A stretch of DNA of 12,500 nt from Actinidia chinensis (taxonomy: Eukaryota > Streptophyta > Magnoliopsida > Ericales > Actinidiaceae), in contig CM018905.1 in assembly GCA_009663005.1 (NCBI GenBank), positions 15,044,903-15,057,402 on the forward strand. The letters are read 5' to 3'. Every line of letters starts with the position of its first letter. Positions within the stretch are counted from its first letter, which is position 1. Below are positions 1 through 7,453 of the stretch, piece by piece. The notes under the pieces are model-generated. The model searched no databases and had not been told where the DNA came from. It worked only from the letters and a program-made list of their open reading frames with translations. Both the position numbers and the translations under genes were made by a program.

Positions 1-565
1 ATCTCATCCCAAGTTTTAATAAGACGTTCTCCATATGCCTCCTATTGATGCAAAACTGATCCACCACAGCAATAGCATAATTAGTAAAATCGATTGCCAG
101 CAAGCTTTACCTTCTTTAATTATGAGTAATGTGACAATCGAAAATCACAAACTCCATTTTCTTTTTTAACTCGAGGTATGGTTCGGATCACTCTTTCCTT
201 AAAAAAATAGGAATTTCATCTGATACTTTGCTAAGTGTGATCTACCCAGTTCCTTAGCTATCATCCCTGCCAATCTCCTATGGATGCCCCACTGACACCT
301 ATCAATCTCCTCCTCTACACCGTTCCCCTTCACACTCATCCACATATTCAACTTCTTTGTGCAATCTACCCCTCCTATGGAACATGTGGAGCAAATGGTG
401 GCTACCACCATTGTGTTCCCTCTGTCTACCCATCCAACCTTCATGTATATGCTTAACCCCGCTCTCATCATCTATCTCATCTCTCCACATTAATGCTGCA
501 TTGTAGATTGGAACAACTTATTGTGGGAACTTCTTCGCTTGTACTTTTCTCTGATTTCGAGACAT
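1..565 (-). pseudogene. gag: gypsy gag pseudogene, N-terminal part, runs off left edge
   Basis: Gag would form the retrotransposon's cytoplasmic particle and package its RNA. A likely start is the ATG at 565-563, opening with MSRNQRK and stopping after 15 codons. Conserved gag blocks then appear in shifting frames. About 505-302 is a charged segment containing GRQREHNGGSH. About 299-240 reads QWGIHRRLAGMIAKELG, followed by HLAKYQMK. About 200-125 gives a remnant of the [AP]YLEW-KK-EFVFDCH block of plant gypsy gag. About 105-1 gives FTNYAIAVVDQFCINRR, close to the family's EFTDYAI-WWDQ--INRR. At least four frame changes and several stops are needed, so it is non-functional. The family call rests on the order and spacing of these blocks. 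The match to my memory of CRM-type gag is good but unsearched. Confidence 0.75.
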
Positions 566-1035
566 GAATAAGATCTTTGCCAAACAAAGTTAGAATAATA
601 TGGGAAAGACCTCACCACACTCCCTCACGTGCTTCACTCGAAGGATGATACACTCAATTTCTTTTGTATTTTGCTCAACAATTTTTTTTGTTTTTGACTT
701 TTACCCTCTTATATTTTCACACACTCTATCTTTTTCCACTCGTATTCTTCTTTTAGTTCTTGTAAGGCTAATCATGAACTAAGAGAAAGGATTCAAGTAG
801 CAATTCAAACAAAAACAAACCAAACGAATCAGATGTTCTTCAAAATAATAATATTGGATTTTTTTCAGACTGAAATGAATCTCAATTAAGAACGAAGATA
901 AGGGAACAATCTAGAACTTCTTTTTTTTTACGAAATTGGGAACCTACACCCAAAGAACCGACTTGACAAGAAAACAAGAAAGAATGAACAAGTCCAGAAG
1001 GAAAAAAAAATGATAGGCAAACCTGAGGAACGTAG
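566..1035 (-). other. untranslated leader between PBS and gag
   Basis: No coding signal is visible. On the minus strand it starts just after the PBS and becomes purine-rich toward gag (about 780-600), typical of plant gypsy leaders. Short open frames on both strands here are low-complexity and not credible; one even spans the primer binding site. Confidence 0.6.
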
Positions 1036-1048
1036 GGCTCTAATACCA
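1036..1048 (-). promoter_or_regulatory. primer binding site (initiator tRNA-Met type)
   Basis: On the minus strand the sequence TGGTATTAGAGCC follows the LTR. It differs by one base from TGGTATCAGAGCC, the complement of the 3' end of plant initiator tRNA-Met, which primes minus-strand DNA synthesis in many plant LTR elements. It fixes the LTR as a 5' LTR and sets the strand. Confidence 0.8.
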
Positions 1049-1829
1049 ACTAATACGAACCACGCTAACAATATGACGAAACCCGACACCAAATCTGAAA
1101 ACAAACCCAAGCTCTTTCAAATTTGATCGAAACTACGACCCATTGCTTAGCAAAGTAAGAACCTTGGTATGATGAAGATGCCACCAAACGGGGATGGATG
1201 ATCCGGTTGATAGTGGGTTTGAAAGCCACAAGGAATCCTGATAAGTTCAGATTAGTAGTTTCTTCAAGAACTCAAGAAGAATAAGCAACTCTCTCTATTT
1301 TCATTGCCTTTATTTAGGCCTTACAAGATAAGATCTCTAATCTAATCTTATCACCAATCTTACCATATTGGAGATTCCTAATTAAATAAATCCTAATCAA
1401 GTCTTCCTTAGAGATAAGTCAAATCTGTCATATCCCCAATCTAATCCTACTCCTATAATCCTATCAAAACCTATAATCAAAGAAATACAAAGAAATCAAA
1501 TACCAACCGGATCTTCATAACTTTCTTGAATCTTGAACTTCTTGGACTTTTGTAACACAATCCTGACTGATTTTTGCTGGTAAAAAACACGCTACATCAG
1601 ATTTGTAATCTCCTTGCACAGTATGGCGGATGTTTCCTCTCCGGATCGAATTTAAGTAGTAGAACCAGAGTTATTCACCACTAGTAGTGAACTACTTTCT
1701 TCTTTTTGTAGAACTCTCCAGACTAAGTATTCAGCTGCTTCTTTGAATCTCGTAGCTCGAGCTCGCGTCACTGGACCAATTAAAACTTGAATCGGATCAT
1801 GAGCCTTGATAGCCTTGATGTTCTCATCA
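1049..1829 (-). repeat. LTR copy A of the CRM-like gypsy family
   Basis: On the minus strand the LTR begins TGATGAGAAC at 1829 and ends just before the PBS at 1048, ~781 bp. The start is supported by comparison with copy B (10592-11377, 786 bp): the two align throughout, roughly 80% by eye, and homology stops abruptly at this TGATGAG. A TATA-like AAATAAAGG lies near 1318-1305, followed by AATGAAAATAGAGAGA, as is usual before the transcribed part of gypsy LTRs. The first ~177 bp also encode the end of pol. The 3' end does not show a clean CA, so that boundary could be off by a few bases. Confidence 0.8.
1652..1828 (-). pseudogene. pol: gypsy pol C-terminus encoded inside LTR copy A
   Basis: An open frame of 58 codons plus stop begins at the LTR edge with DENIKAIKAHDP and contains GPVTRARATRFKEA. 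This is the basic tail motif (GP-TRARAK-KEA) that ends many plant gypsy pol polyproteins after the integrase and chromodomain-like region. In a full element it would be read only from the 3' LTR, as the end of pol crossing the polypurine tract. Here, in a 5' LTR, it is an untranslated copy. The frame is still open, and copy B preserves the same reading frame with mostly conservative changes. An ATG a few codons upstream lies outside the LTR and is probably chance. Confidence 0.7.
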
Positions 1830-2228
1830 GGAAGCTTCATCAATCTTGAAGAAAGGTAACACCTTAGATCTTGTAGATATATGTCTATGTGTATGTATAG
1901 GTTGAGAAAATTTGGGGCTTTAGGGGTTTGATGTACCTAGGAGAGTTGGGTTATGTTGGAAGGTTTCCTTAAATCCCAAGTAAGTTTTGAACCTTGAAGT
2001 TTCCCCTTGAGAGATTGGAGTGTTTGAATTTGAGATTTCCAAAATATATGGAAAGTTAGGTTTTGAAATTTCAACTCTAGATCCCTCTTACTTCAATGGT
2101 TCTTTCTCATCCATTTTGAGTTATTCTAACCCTAGTGAGTCCATCTTTAGCCCCTTTGAAGAATGGGAGAATTTGGTTGTGTTTTGGGAAATTTTGGTGA
2201 ATTTGATTAGTCATTTCTGCTACTGCAT
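1830..2228. other. unassigned non-coding DNA
   Basis: No recognised gene or element. It is T- and G-rich on the plus strand (many TTTGGG, TTGAAAT runs). An 88-codon open frame at 2020-2286 has no recognisable domain and runs into the repeat array, so it is not called as a gene. The stretch may be the flank of whatever element first hosted the array. Confidence 0.5.
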
Positions 2229-2280
2229 ACGCCCAACGTTCGAACGCCAGACCCAGCATTCGAATAGTCTAAGCATTTTG

Positions 2281-2356
2281 CCTTAGCGTTCGAATGCCCC
2301 TTTTTGGCTTCTGTGGAGCATTCGAACGTACAGAGAAGGAAAACTTAGACATTTAG
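2281..2356 (+). repeat. 76-bp variant monomer B1
   Basis: It shares the first 15 bases (CCTTAGCGTTCGAAT versus ...C) with the 60-bp monomer, then diverges with CCCCTTTTTGGCTTC and a second ATTCGAACG motif. It is followed by two 60-bp monomers. Confidence 0.9.
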
Positions 2357-2476
2357 CCTTAGCGTTCGAACACCACTTTTAGCACACTTTTAGCATTGGA
2401 ACGGTAGCCAGTTTTGCCTTAGCGTTCGAACACCACTTTTAGCACACTTTTAGCATTGGAACGGTAGCCAGTTTTG

Positions 2477-2552
2477 CCTTAGCGTTCGAATGCCCCTTTT
2501 TGGCTTCTGTGGAGCATTCGAACGTACAGAGGAGGAAAACTTAGACATTTAG
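2477..2552 (+). repeat. 76-bp variant monomer B2
   Basis: It differs from B1 by one visible base (G at 2532 for A at 2336). It is preceded by two and followed by eighteen 60-bp monomers, so a B-A-A block seems to have been duplicated before the final expansion of A alone. Confidence 0.9.
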
Positions 2553-3622
2553 CCTTAGCGTTCGAACACCACTTTTAGCACACTTTTAGCATTGGAACGG
2601 TAGCCAGTTTTGCCTTAGCGTTCGAACACCACTTTTAGCACACTTTTAGCATTGGAACGGTAGCCAGTTTTGCCTTAGCGTTCGAACACCACTTTTAGCA
2701 CACTTTTAGCATTGGAACGGTAGCCAGTTTTGCCTTAGCGTTCGAACACCACTTTTAGCACACTTTTAGCATTGGAACGGTAGCCAGTTTTGCCTTAGCG
2801 TTCGAACACCACTTTTAGCACACTTTTAGCATTGGAACGGTAGCCAGTTTTGCCTTAGCGTTCGAACACCACTTTTAGCACACTTTTAGCATTGGAACGG
2901 TAGCCAGTTTTGCCTTAGCGTTCGAACACCACTTTTAGCACACTTTTAGCATTGGAACGGTAGCCAGTTTTGCCTTAGCGTTCGAACACCACTTTTAGCA
3001 CACTTTTAGCATTGGAACGGTAGCCAGTTTTGCCTTAGCGTTCGAACACCACTTTTAGCACACTTTTAGCATTGGAACGGTAGCCAGTTTTGCCTTAGCG
3101 TTCGAACACCACTTTTAGCACACTTTTAGCATTGGAACGGTAGCCAGTTTTGCCTTAGCGTTCGAACACCACTTTTAGCACACTTTTAGCATTGGAACGG
3201 TAGCCAGTTTTGCCTTAGCGTTCGAACACCACTTTTAGCACACTTTTAGCATTGGAACGGTAGCCAGTTTTGCCTTAGCGTTCGAACACCACTTTTAGCA
3301 CACTTTTAGCATTGGAACGGTAGCCAGTTTTGCCTTAGCGTTCGAACACCACTTTTAGCACACTTTTAGCATTGGAACGGTAGCCAGTTTTGCCTTAGCG
3401 TTCGAACACCACTTTTAGCACACTTTTAGCATTGGAACGGTAGCCAGTTTTGCCTTAGCGTTCGAACACCACTTTTAGCACACTTTTAGCATTGGAACGG
3501 TAGCCAGTTTTGCCTTAGCGTTCGAACACCACTTTTAGCACACTTTTAGCATTGGAACGGTAGCCAGTTTTGCCTTAGCGTTCGAACACCACTTTTAGCA
3601 CACTTTTAGCATTGGAACGGTA

Positions 3623-4324
3623 AATTAAGTTTGGTTACCGGATTTTTTTTTAAACCGTGGTTCGAACCGAACCGGAACCGAATTATTATATATATTATAT
3701 GTATATATATATACACGCCTACACATATTTATCTAGAAGCCAAACACCTAACAGCCGTATTCACACCTACGCGTGATACTTTCGGCTCTTTCCTCCAACA
3801 AAAAATTTTCACTTCCCATGGATATTAGGATGACTCCATCCCCTTTCATCAAAACCCTTCCACCTTCTTTCTCTATCAAAAATTATCAGTGATTTTCTCT
3901 TGTTATCAATTATAATTTTTTTTCAGTTCTTTCATGTATTCCTTTTTTGTGTTACCATTATGAATTCTAAACTTTTATCAATTGTTAATTGCTATATTAG
4001 AGTTGGTTGATATAATATCATTTGACGAGTCAATCTGATGAACTATTTTGTACTAATTTTTGGTCATTGACTTGAAGTATTAATGAAGTTATGCCGGTTA
4101 ATAAATAAACAACTTTGTTTGCAATTTCATATTTTATAAAAATATTTGGAATGTTAAATGGGTGAACCGGAACCGAACCGGAACCGAACTGATACGGAGA
4201 TTGGTTTTGGTTGTTTGGTTCCTATACGTAATGGTTAGATTTCGTTTTTTTTTTCAGAACCGTTAAAACTTGATTGAGTATAATTCTTATAGAACCGAAC
4301 CAATTTGGACCATGGACACCCCTA
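3623..4324. mobile_element. non-autonomous hAT-like element remnant, left end lost
   Basis: The right end, read inward on the minus strand, starts TAGGGGTGTCCATGG and leads into GGTTCGGTTC, which resembles the terminal and subterminal sequence of plant hAT/MITE families. The left part (3650-3714) has AAACCG, then GAACCGAACCGGAACCGAA and a TA-rich run, the usual mirrored subterminal arrangement. The same 18-base GAACCGAACCGGAACCGA string recurs near 4178. The expected left terminus is absent: the 60-bp array ends at 3622 and the element begins inside its subterminal region. No transposase is encoded. Superfamily placement is inference from terminal motifs. The 8-bp target duplication cannot be checked with one end missing. 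Confidence 0.5.
3684..3713. repeat. TA-rich microsatellite
   Basis: An imperfect (TA)n tract interrupted by TTAT and TGTA, inside the hAT-like remnant next to its subterminal repeats. Confidence 0.85.
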
Positions 4325-4800
4325 CCAAAATACCAACTCCCAAAGTGTTCCACATGCAGAATTCCATCTTTTCCTTTTCTTATTCTCTTTATCACTTGAA
4401 CCTTTCTATGTATTGCAATGACATCATATCCCTTTTATAATTTTTATACATTTTCATTTCTGAAAAGGAATTAAGAACATTGTTACATTTTGAGACACGC
4501 TTATGTGGGTTTATGCAATTTGAATATGCATTTGAATGTATCAGTGCTAATCCTAACTACTTAATATATGTTTGAAATTTTGTTTATTCGATTACAAGGT
4601 TGTTGCTAATTTGCACTCATATTCACTTGACATGCATTATATATAACCCGAGTGAAATAGCCGTTTAACAATGGACCACCATTTTCCTTTAACTTCTGAA
4701 TTTTCATGTCATTAAACCCAAGTGATTACTACAGTTTTGAACGATTTCGATAGCCAATACACCAAATACAGACAGCAACTGTTCTTCAAAATTATTGCTG
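4325..4800. other. AT-rich non-coding DNA
   Basis: No repeat, gene or element recognised. On the minus strand a stretch from about 4925 to 4705 stays open in one frame with no recognised domain. It may belong to the gene-like island next door. Confidence 0.5.
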
Positions 4801-4821
4801 GCCACTCTAGACTGCACCAGA

Positions 4822-5340
4822 TCAAGTGAATTCAACCAATAGAGAATCATTAAAGTCAAGTTCTTTGGGGTCATCGAGATGAATGTTCCAAACGTTACTC
4901 GCTCTTGTTGATAGTAACAACACTGAATATTTCAAAACTTATATATACAAAATAAAGAAAAAAAGAACAACTGGATCGCAACAAAAGTAATAAATATGAA
5001 ATCTAGGGCTTATAAAGGCGTAAAAAAAACAAAGATTGAAACAGAAAATCGACTCCGATTACGAACAAGAGAACAGGTTTTGAGATTAGGTCAAAAGCAC
5101 AAATTGGATTTGTTACGTTGAGCTGAGAGAGGAGTTTCGAACATGTATCAAAACCGCTCCAAATGAAAGCGGATTTGAATCTCTCAAAAAGCTGCGAAAC
5201 CTCTGAGATTTTGATCCATTTTTCTCTCTCTTTACCCTGATTTCTGTATCTACTCGAAGTAGTCTTCTCTTCTCACACGTCACTCTCAGAACTTCCCTTC
5301 TTCAGTTCTTCGTGTGCAAGAAAGGAACAGAGCAGAAAAC
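4822..5340 (-). other. possible two-exon gene or gene fragment (weak)
   Basis: On the minus strand an A/G-rich leader-like stretch (5340-5220, GAGAAGAGAAG, AGAGAGAGAAAA) ends at an ATG at 5219-5217. The first exon would be 19 nt (MDQNLR plus one base) with a donor GAG|GT at 5200. A T-rich 278-bp intron would end at an acceptor ATATTCAG at 4923, and the phase joins correctly. The second exon, 4922-4822, reads ...RASNVWNIHLDDPKELDF... and stops at 4824-4822, giving about 39 residues in total. The second-exon composition looks protein-like, but I do not recognise the family. The donor is weak and a correct phase has a one-in-three chance. It may be a real small gene, a truncated gene fragment, or nothing. 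Confidence 0.25.
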
Positions 5341-5353
5341 CAAAAGCATCTAA

Positions 5354-5656
5354 ACACAACCAGTTTCTAAATACACCCCCTCAATTCTAGAAATTAAATT
5401 TGATCCCACTACAATCCCATCTTTTCCCAAAATATCCCCTCGTCTTCAACCTTCAAAATCTCAACCCTACGCCTGCATGTCCTCTGCCGCCTACGGCCAA
5501 CCCCAACCCTTCTACCACCATTTCCACAACCTCAAGCTATTTCTCCGCCCATCCGACATTTTCACTGCCCTTCTCTCCCCCTCTCCTCTCTCTATCTATG
5601 ACCACCTTCTCGACCTTTTATGCCTCCATGTCACCTCCACCCCAACCTTCCAATAA
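5354..5656 (+). CDS. uncertain small open frame, unrecognised
   Basis: The plus-strand frame is open for 100 codons. The first ATG at 5477 would give 59 residues starting MSSAAYGQPQPFYHHFHNLK. The middle (LFLRPSDIFTALLSPSPL, then IYDHLLDLLCLHV) has a helix-like mix of Leu, Asp, His and Phe that looks more like protein than the longer overlapping frame at 5400-5759. That other frame is only Pro/Ser/Thr because the strand is C/T-rich. I do not recognise a family. No TATA box or polyadenylation signal stands out. It lies head-to-head with the weak minus-strand candidate and just outside the copia LTR, so it could be a promoter-proximal exon, a gene fragment, or chance. Confidence 0.2.
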   Translation, partial: TQPVSKYTPSILEIKFDPTTIPSFPKISPRLQPSKSQPYACMSSAAYGQPQPFYHHFHNLKLFLRPSDIFTALLSPSPLSIYDHLLDLLCLHVTSTPTFQ

Positions 5657-5781
5657 CCTAAATCCTTCACCTTTAAAACCTATCATACCTCGTTCAATCA
5701 TCTTCCTTTGTGGTTCCAAAACCAAATTTAGAGGGGAAAAAGAGAAGGCGCGCGATTAGGTGCTTAGAAGAAGGTGACAGT

Positions 5782-6303
5782 TGTTGTACTCAAAACTAAT
5801 TATCAATCCACACCATAAAAGATAATAAAGATTTAACTTTTCAGCCAAGCGTTCCTATTCCACCGGAGAGAAATCAATAATCCACGATCAAACGAATGGA
5901 TTTACAACGGAAGAGACTCGATCGCATCACTCACAGTACACCCTCGTCTCACAATCTCCTCTCTGTCTGCCGTCTCAATCCACCTCACAGCAATCTGCTC
6001 TCAGCCATGAAAACAACGTAAATCTAACACCCTACCATCCCCTTTTATAGACCAAGGGAAGGAGGTGGTTGACTTCTAACAGAATACCTAATCATTATCC
6101 TAATATAACTTAGGAAAACAAAAGATAAACACTTCCTCAAAGTTCGAGATAACTCGAGAGTTTCACCCAATTCATTTCACACATCATCAGTTTTCTTCAC
6201 TTCACATGGACACTCCATATGAACTCCACATAGGGCTTGGGCTTGCTACTGACTTTGACTCATCCAAGGGGCTTGGACTCATCCAGATAGGCTGGACTCA
6301 ACA
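5782..6303 (-). repeat. copia 3' LTR (522 bp)
   Basis: On the minus strand it starts TGTTGAGTCCAGCC at 6303, directly after a polypurine tract, and ends AGTACAACA at 5782. The ends form a perfect 5-bp inverted repeat TGTTG/CAACA, as in copia LTRs. A TATA box (TATAAAAG, 6049-6042) lies about 255 bp in. Its complement GTCTATAAAAGGGG is typical of this group. The rest has no coding signal. Confidence 0.85.
6042..6049 (-). promoter_or_regulatory. TATA box of the copia LTR
   Basis: TATAAAAG on the minus strand, roughly in the middle of the LTR, followed by GGGATGG. It would direct transcription leftward if active. Confidence 0.6.
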
Positions 6304-6317
6304 ATCTCCCCCTCCAT
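6304..6317 (-). other. copia polypurine tract
   Basis: ATGGAGGGGGAGAT on the minus strand immediately precedes the LTR start TGTTGAG. This is the plus-strand DNA priming site and closely matches the usual GGGGGAGATTGTTG junction of plant copia elements. Confidence 0.85.
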
Positions 6318-6860
6318 CCCATTGAGGATATCTGATGTCTTTCAAGTTTTCGTCTTTTCCTGACAGCTGCTTATCTAACTCCCCCATAAGAACTGCAAGA
6401 CATCATCTGAGATACCTTAAATCTCCATCAACGGCTACTTCACTTCCTACCGAAGTGTATGCACCTCCACACACGAAGTGCCCTACAAAACCCTCCCAAA
6501 CCCCTCACTAGGGTGCCTCACAATCCCCCCCTCGGGGTGCGCCTCAAAGTACATCACTTTGCGAGTTGTCGGGCCTTCTTTCTCTCCTTATGCGCACAAC
6601 TGGAGAGTCACCTCCATTGATCATATCGAGGCAAAGAGACTCGCTTCGGCGTCGCCGCGCCCTTACACTTACGCTTCTCAAAATCGACGTTGGTCTCCTT
6701 CCTCGAGCTTCTCTATGGACACTCCCTGCACTGGTTGCACTACTGCTCGTGTTTGGCCAGACTTCCGTACTATCCCAAGCATCTTCCTGCGCTTTTTGTT
6801 ACCACTCCGGATCCTCTAATTACCATTACGGATCTCCCAAGTACCCCTGCGCTTAGCTTT
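6318..6860 (-). other. degenerate 3' internal region of the copia element
   Basis: No integrase D-D-E, no reverse transcriptase YVDD-like motif and no long open frame on the minus strand. Several overlapping plus-strand open frames cover this stretch (for example 6478-6819), but they are Ser/Pro/Thr-rich antisense shadows. This is what remains between protease and polypurine tract after loss of pol. Confidence 0.55.
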
Positions 6861-7320
6861 GCAACCTCTGTGCAACGGTTGGCCTTTCCCCTTGTCCATT
6901 CTCTTGCTAATACCACTGGACCCATTCGGACCTTACTCCCCCTATTGTACACTCCTCTCCAATCGTATATAAGCCCTCTAGTCTTCTTTCCCTTCCCCAC
7001 AGCAATCTCCCTTGTTTCCTTGAAAACTTTGAGAGTCCTCCACTAAAGCGTCAAAGTTGCATCCCTTTGACTCTAGCATCCCAATATAAGCTCAATTTTT
7101 CCCGTAGATTAGGAAACATGCCTACCTCAGTCAACGTCACAGACCTCCCATCTAACCATGCGGAATCGTACTGACCCTCTGCCACAACTCTCTAGACGTG
7201 TTTGTTTCGCCATCCATATACGTCCCTTGCATGCTGCATATGTAAGAACACCTCTCTATCTCTGTCACAAGTGGTAAGCACTCCTTGAATCAATACCCAA
7301 TCTGACTTTTTCATCTTTCG
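6860..7320 (-). pseudogene. copia protease and pre-integrase region, broken
   Basis: The aspartic protease would cut the Gag-Pol polyprotein. On the minus strand the active-site region reads LGIDSRSAYHL with the catalytic Asp codon at 7291-7289. The family has D-S-G-S/A here, so the Gly is replaced by Arg. Farther on come GRSVTLTEV (about 7150-7120) and FPNLREKLS, matching the ...V-HVPNLRKNLIS block of copia proteases. Next is SGGLSKFSR, then a WGK--KTRGL remnant of the GKKTGGLYRLEG pre-integrase segment near 7000-6960. Frame changes and stops separate these blocks, so no enzyme can be made. Confidence 0.7.
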
Positions 7321-7410
7321 ATGGCTGCTAGGAGAACATCAATCTCATCATCACAGCCATCACTGCGTCGCTGGTTGTATCCTGAAGACTGATCCTGTGC
7401 TTTATACTTG

Positions 7411-7453
7411 GACAATCCCCTTGATATTCCCCTCCTGGTCGCAATACAAGCAC
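7411..7453 (-). pseudogene. zinc-knuckle remnant of copia gag
   Basis: The minus strand reads RCLYCDQEGNIK, then after a frame change DCPS. This fits C-x2-C-x4-H-x4-C with the His replaced by Asn. It follows the basic Arg/Gly-rich tail of gag, the normal position of the RNA-binding knuckle. Confidence 0.6.

Larger units (their letters stand above)
1..1829 (-). mobile_element. 5' part of a Ty3/gypsy chromovirus (CRM-like), minus strand
   Basis: Read on the minus strand this holds, in order, a ~780-bp LTR, a tRNA-Met-type primer binding site, a ~470-bp leader and a gag gene that leaves the window on the left. This is the normal 5' order of an LTR retrotransposon. The coding parts are broken by stops and frameshifts, so the copy is dead as far as visible. 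Placement in the chromovirus/CRM group is inferred from the gag motifs and from the pol C-terminus lying inside the LTR, a trait known for CRM elements. A second LTR of the same family, same orientation, lies at 10592-11377. That copy cannot be this element's 3' LTR, because the 3' LTR should lie to the left of position 1. Confidence 0.8.
2229..3622 (+). repeat. homogenised 60-bp tandem array (minisatellite/satellite-like)
   Basis: The monomer is exactly 60 bp and starts CCTTAGCGTTCGAACACC. Copies begin at 2357 and 2417, then every 60 bp from 2553 to 3573. That makes 20 copies, the last cut after 50 bp at 3622. From 2553 onward I see no base difference between monomers. Two related 76-bp monomers sit at 2281 and 2477. 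The left edge (2229-2280) is a degenerate precursor with GTTCGAACG and ATTCGAAT motifs. Each 60-mer contains the palindrome GTTCGAAC, an 11-bp tandem duplication CACTTTTAGCA, and a second weaker half motif AGCATTGGAAC, so it looks like an ancient ~30-bp dimer. All six frames have stops, so it is not coding. Confidence 0.97.

Noticed and set aside
928..1110. 60-codon minus-strand hydrophobic open frame
   Set aside because: It crosses the LTR end and the primer binding site, so it is not a gene.
2281..3622. Regular direct repeats that could suggest a CRISPR array
   Set aside because: Monomers abut without unique spacers and the context is a plant genome; it is a tandem repeat.
5400..5759. 119-codon plus-strand open frame
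   Set aside because: Pro/Ser/Thr composition is explained by a C/T-rich strand; no domain, and an overlapping frame looks more protein-like.
6478..7046. Three overlapping plus-strand open frames of 96-118 codons
   Set aside because: They are antisense to the recognisable minus-strand copia protease region and its 3' remainder.
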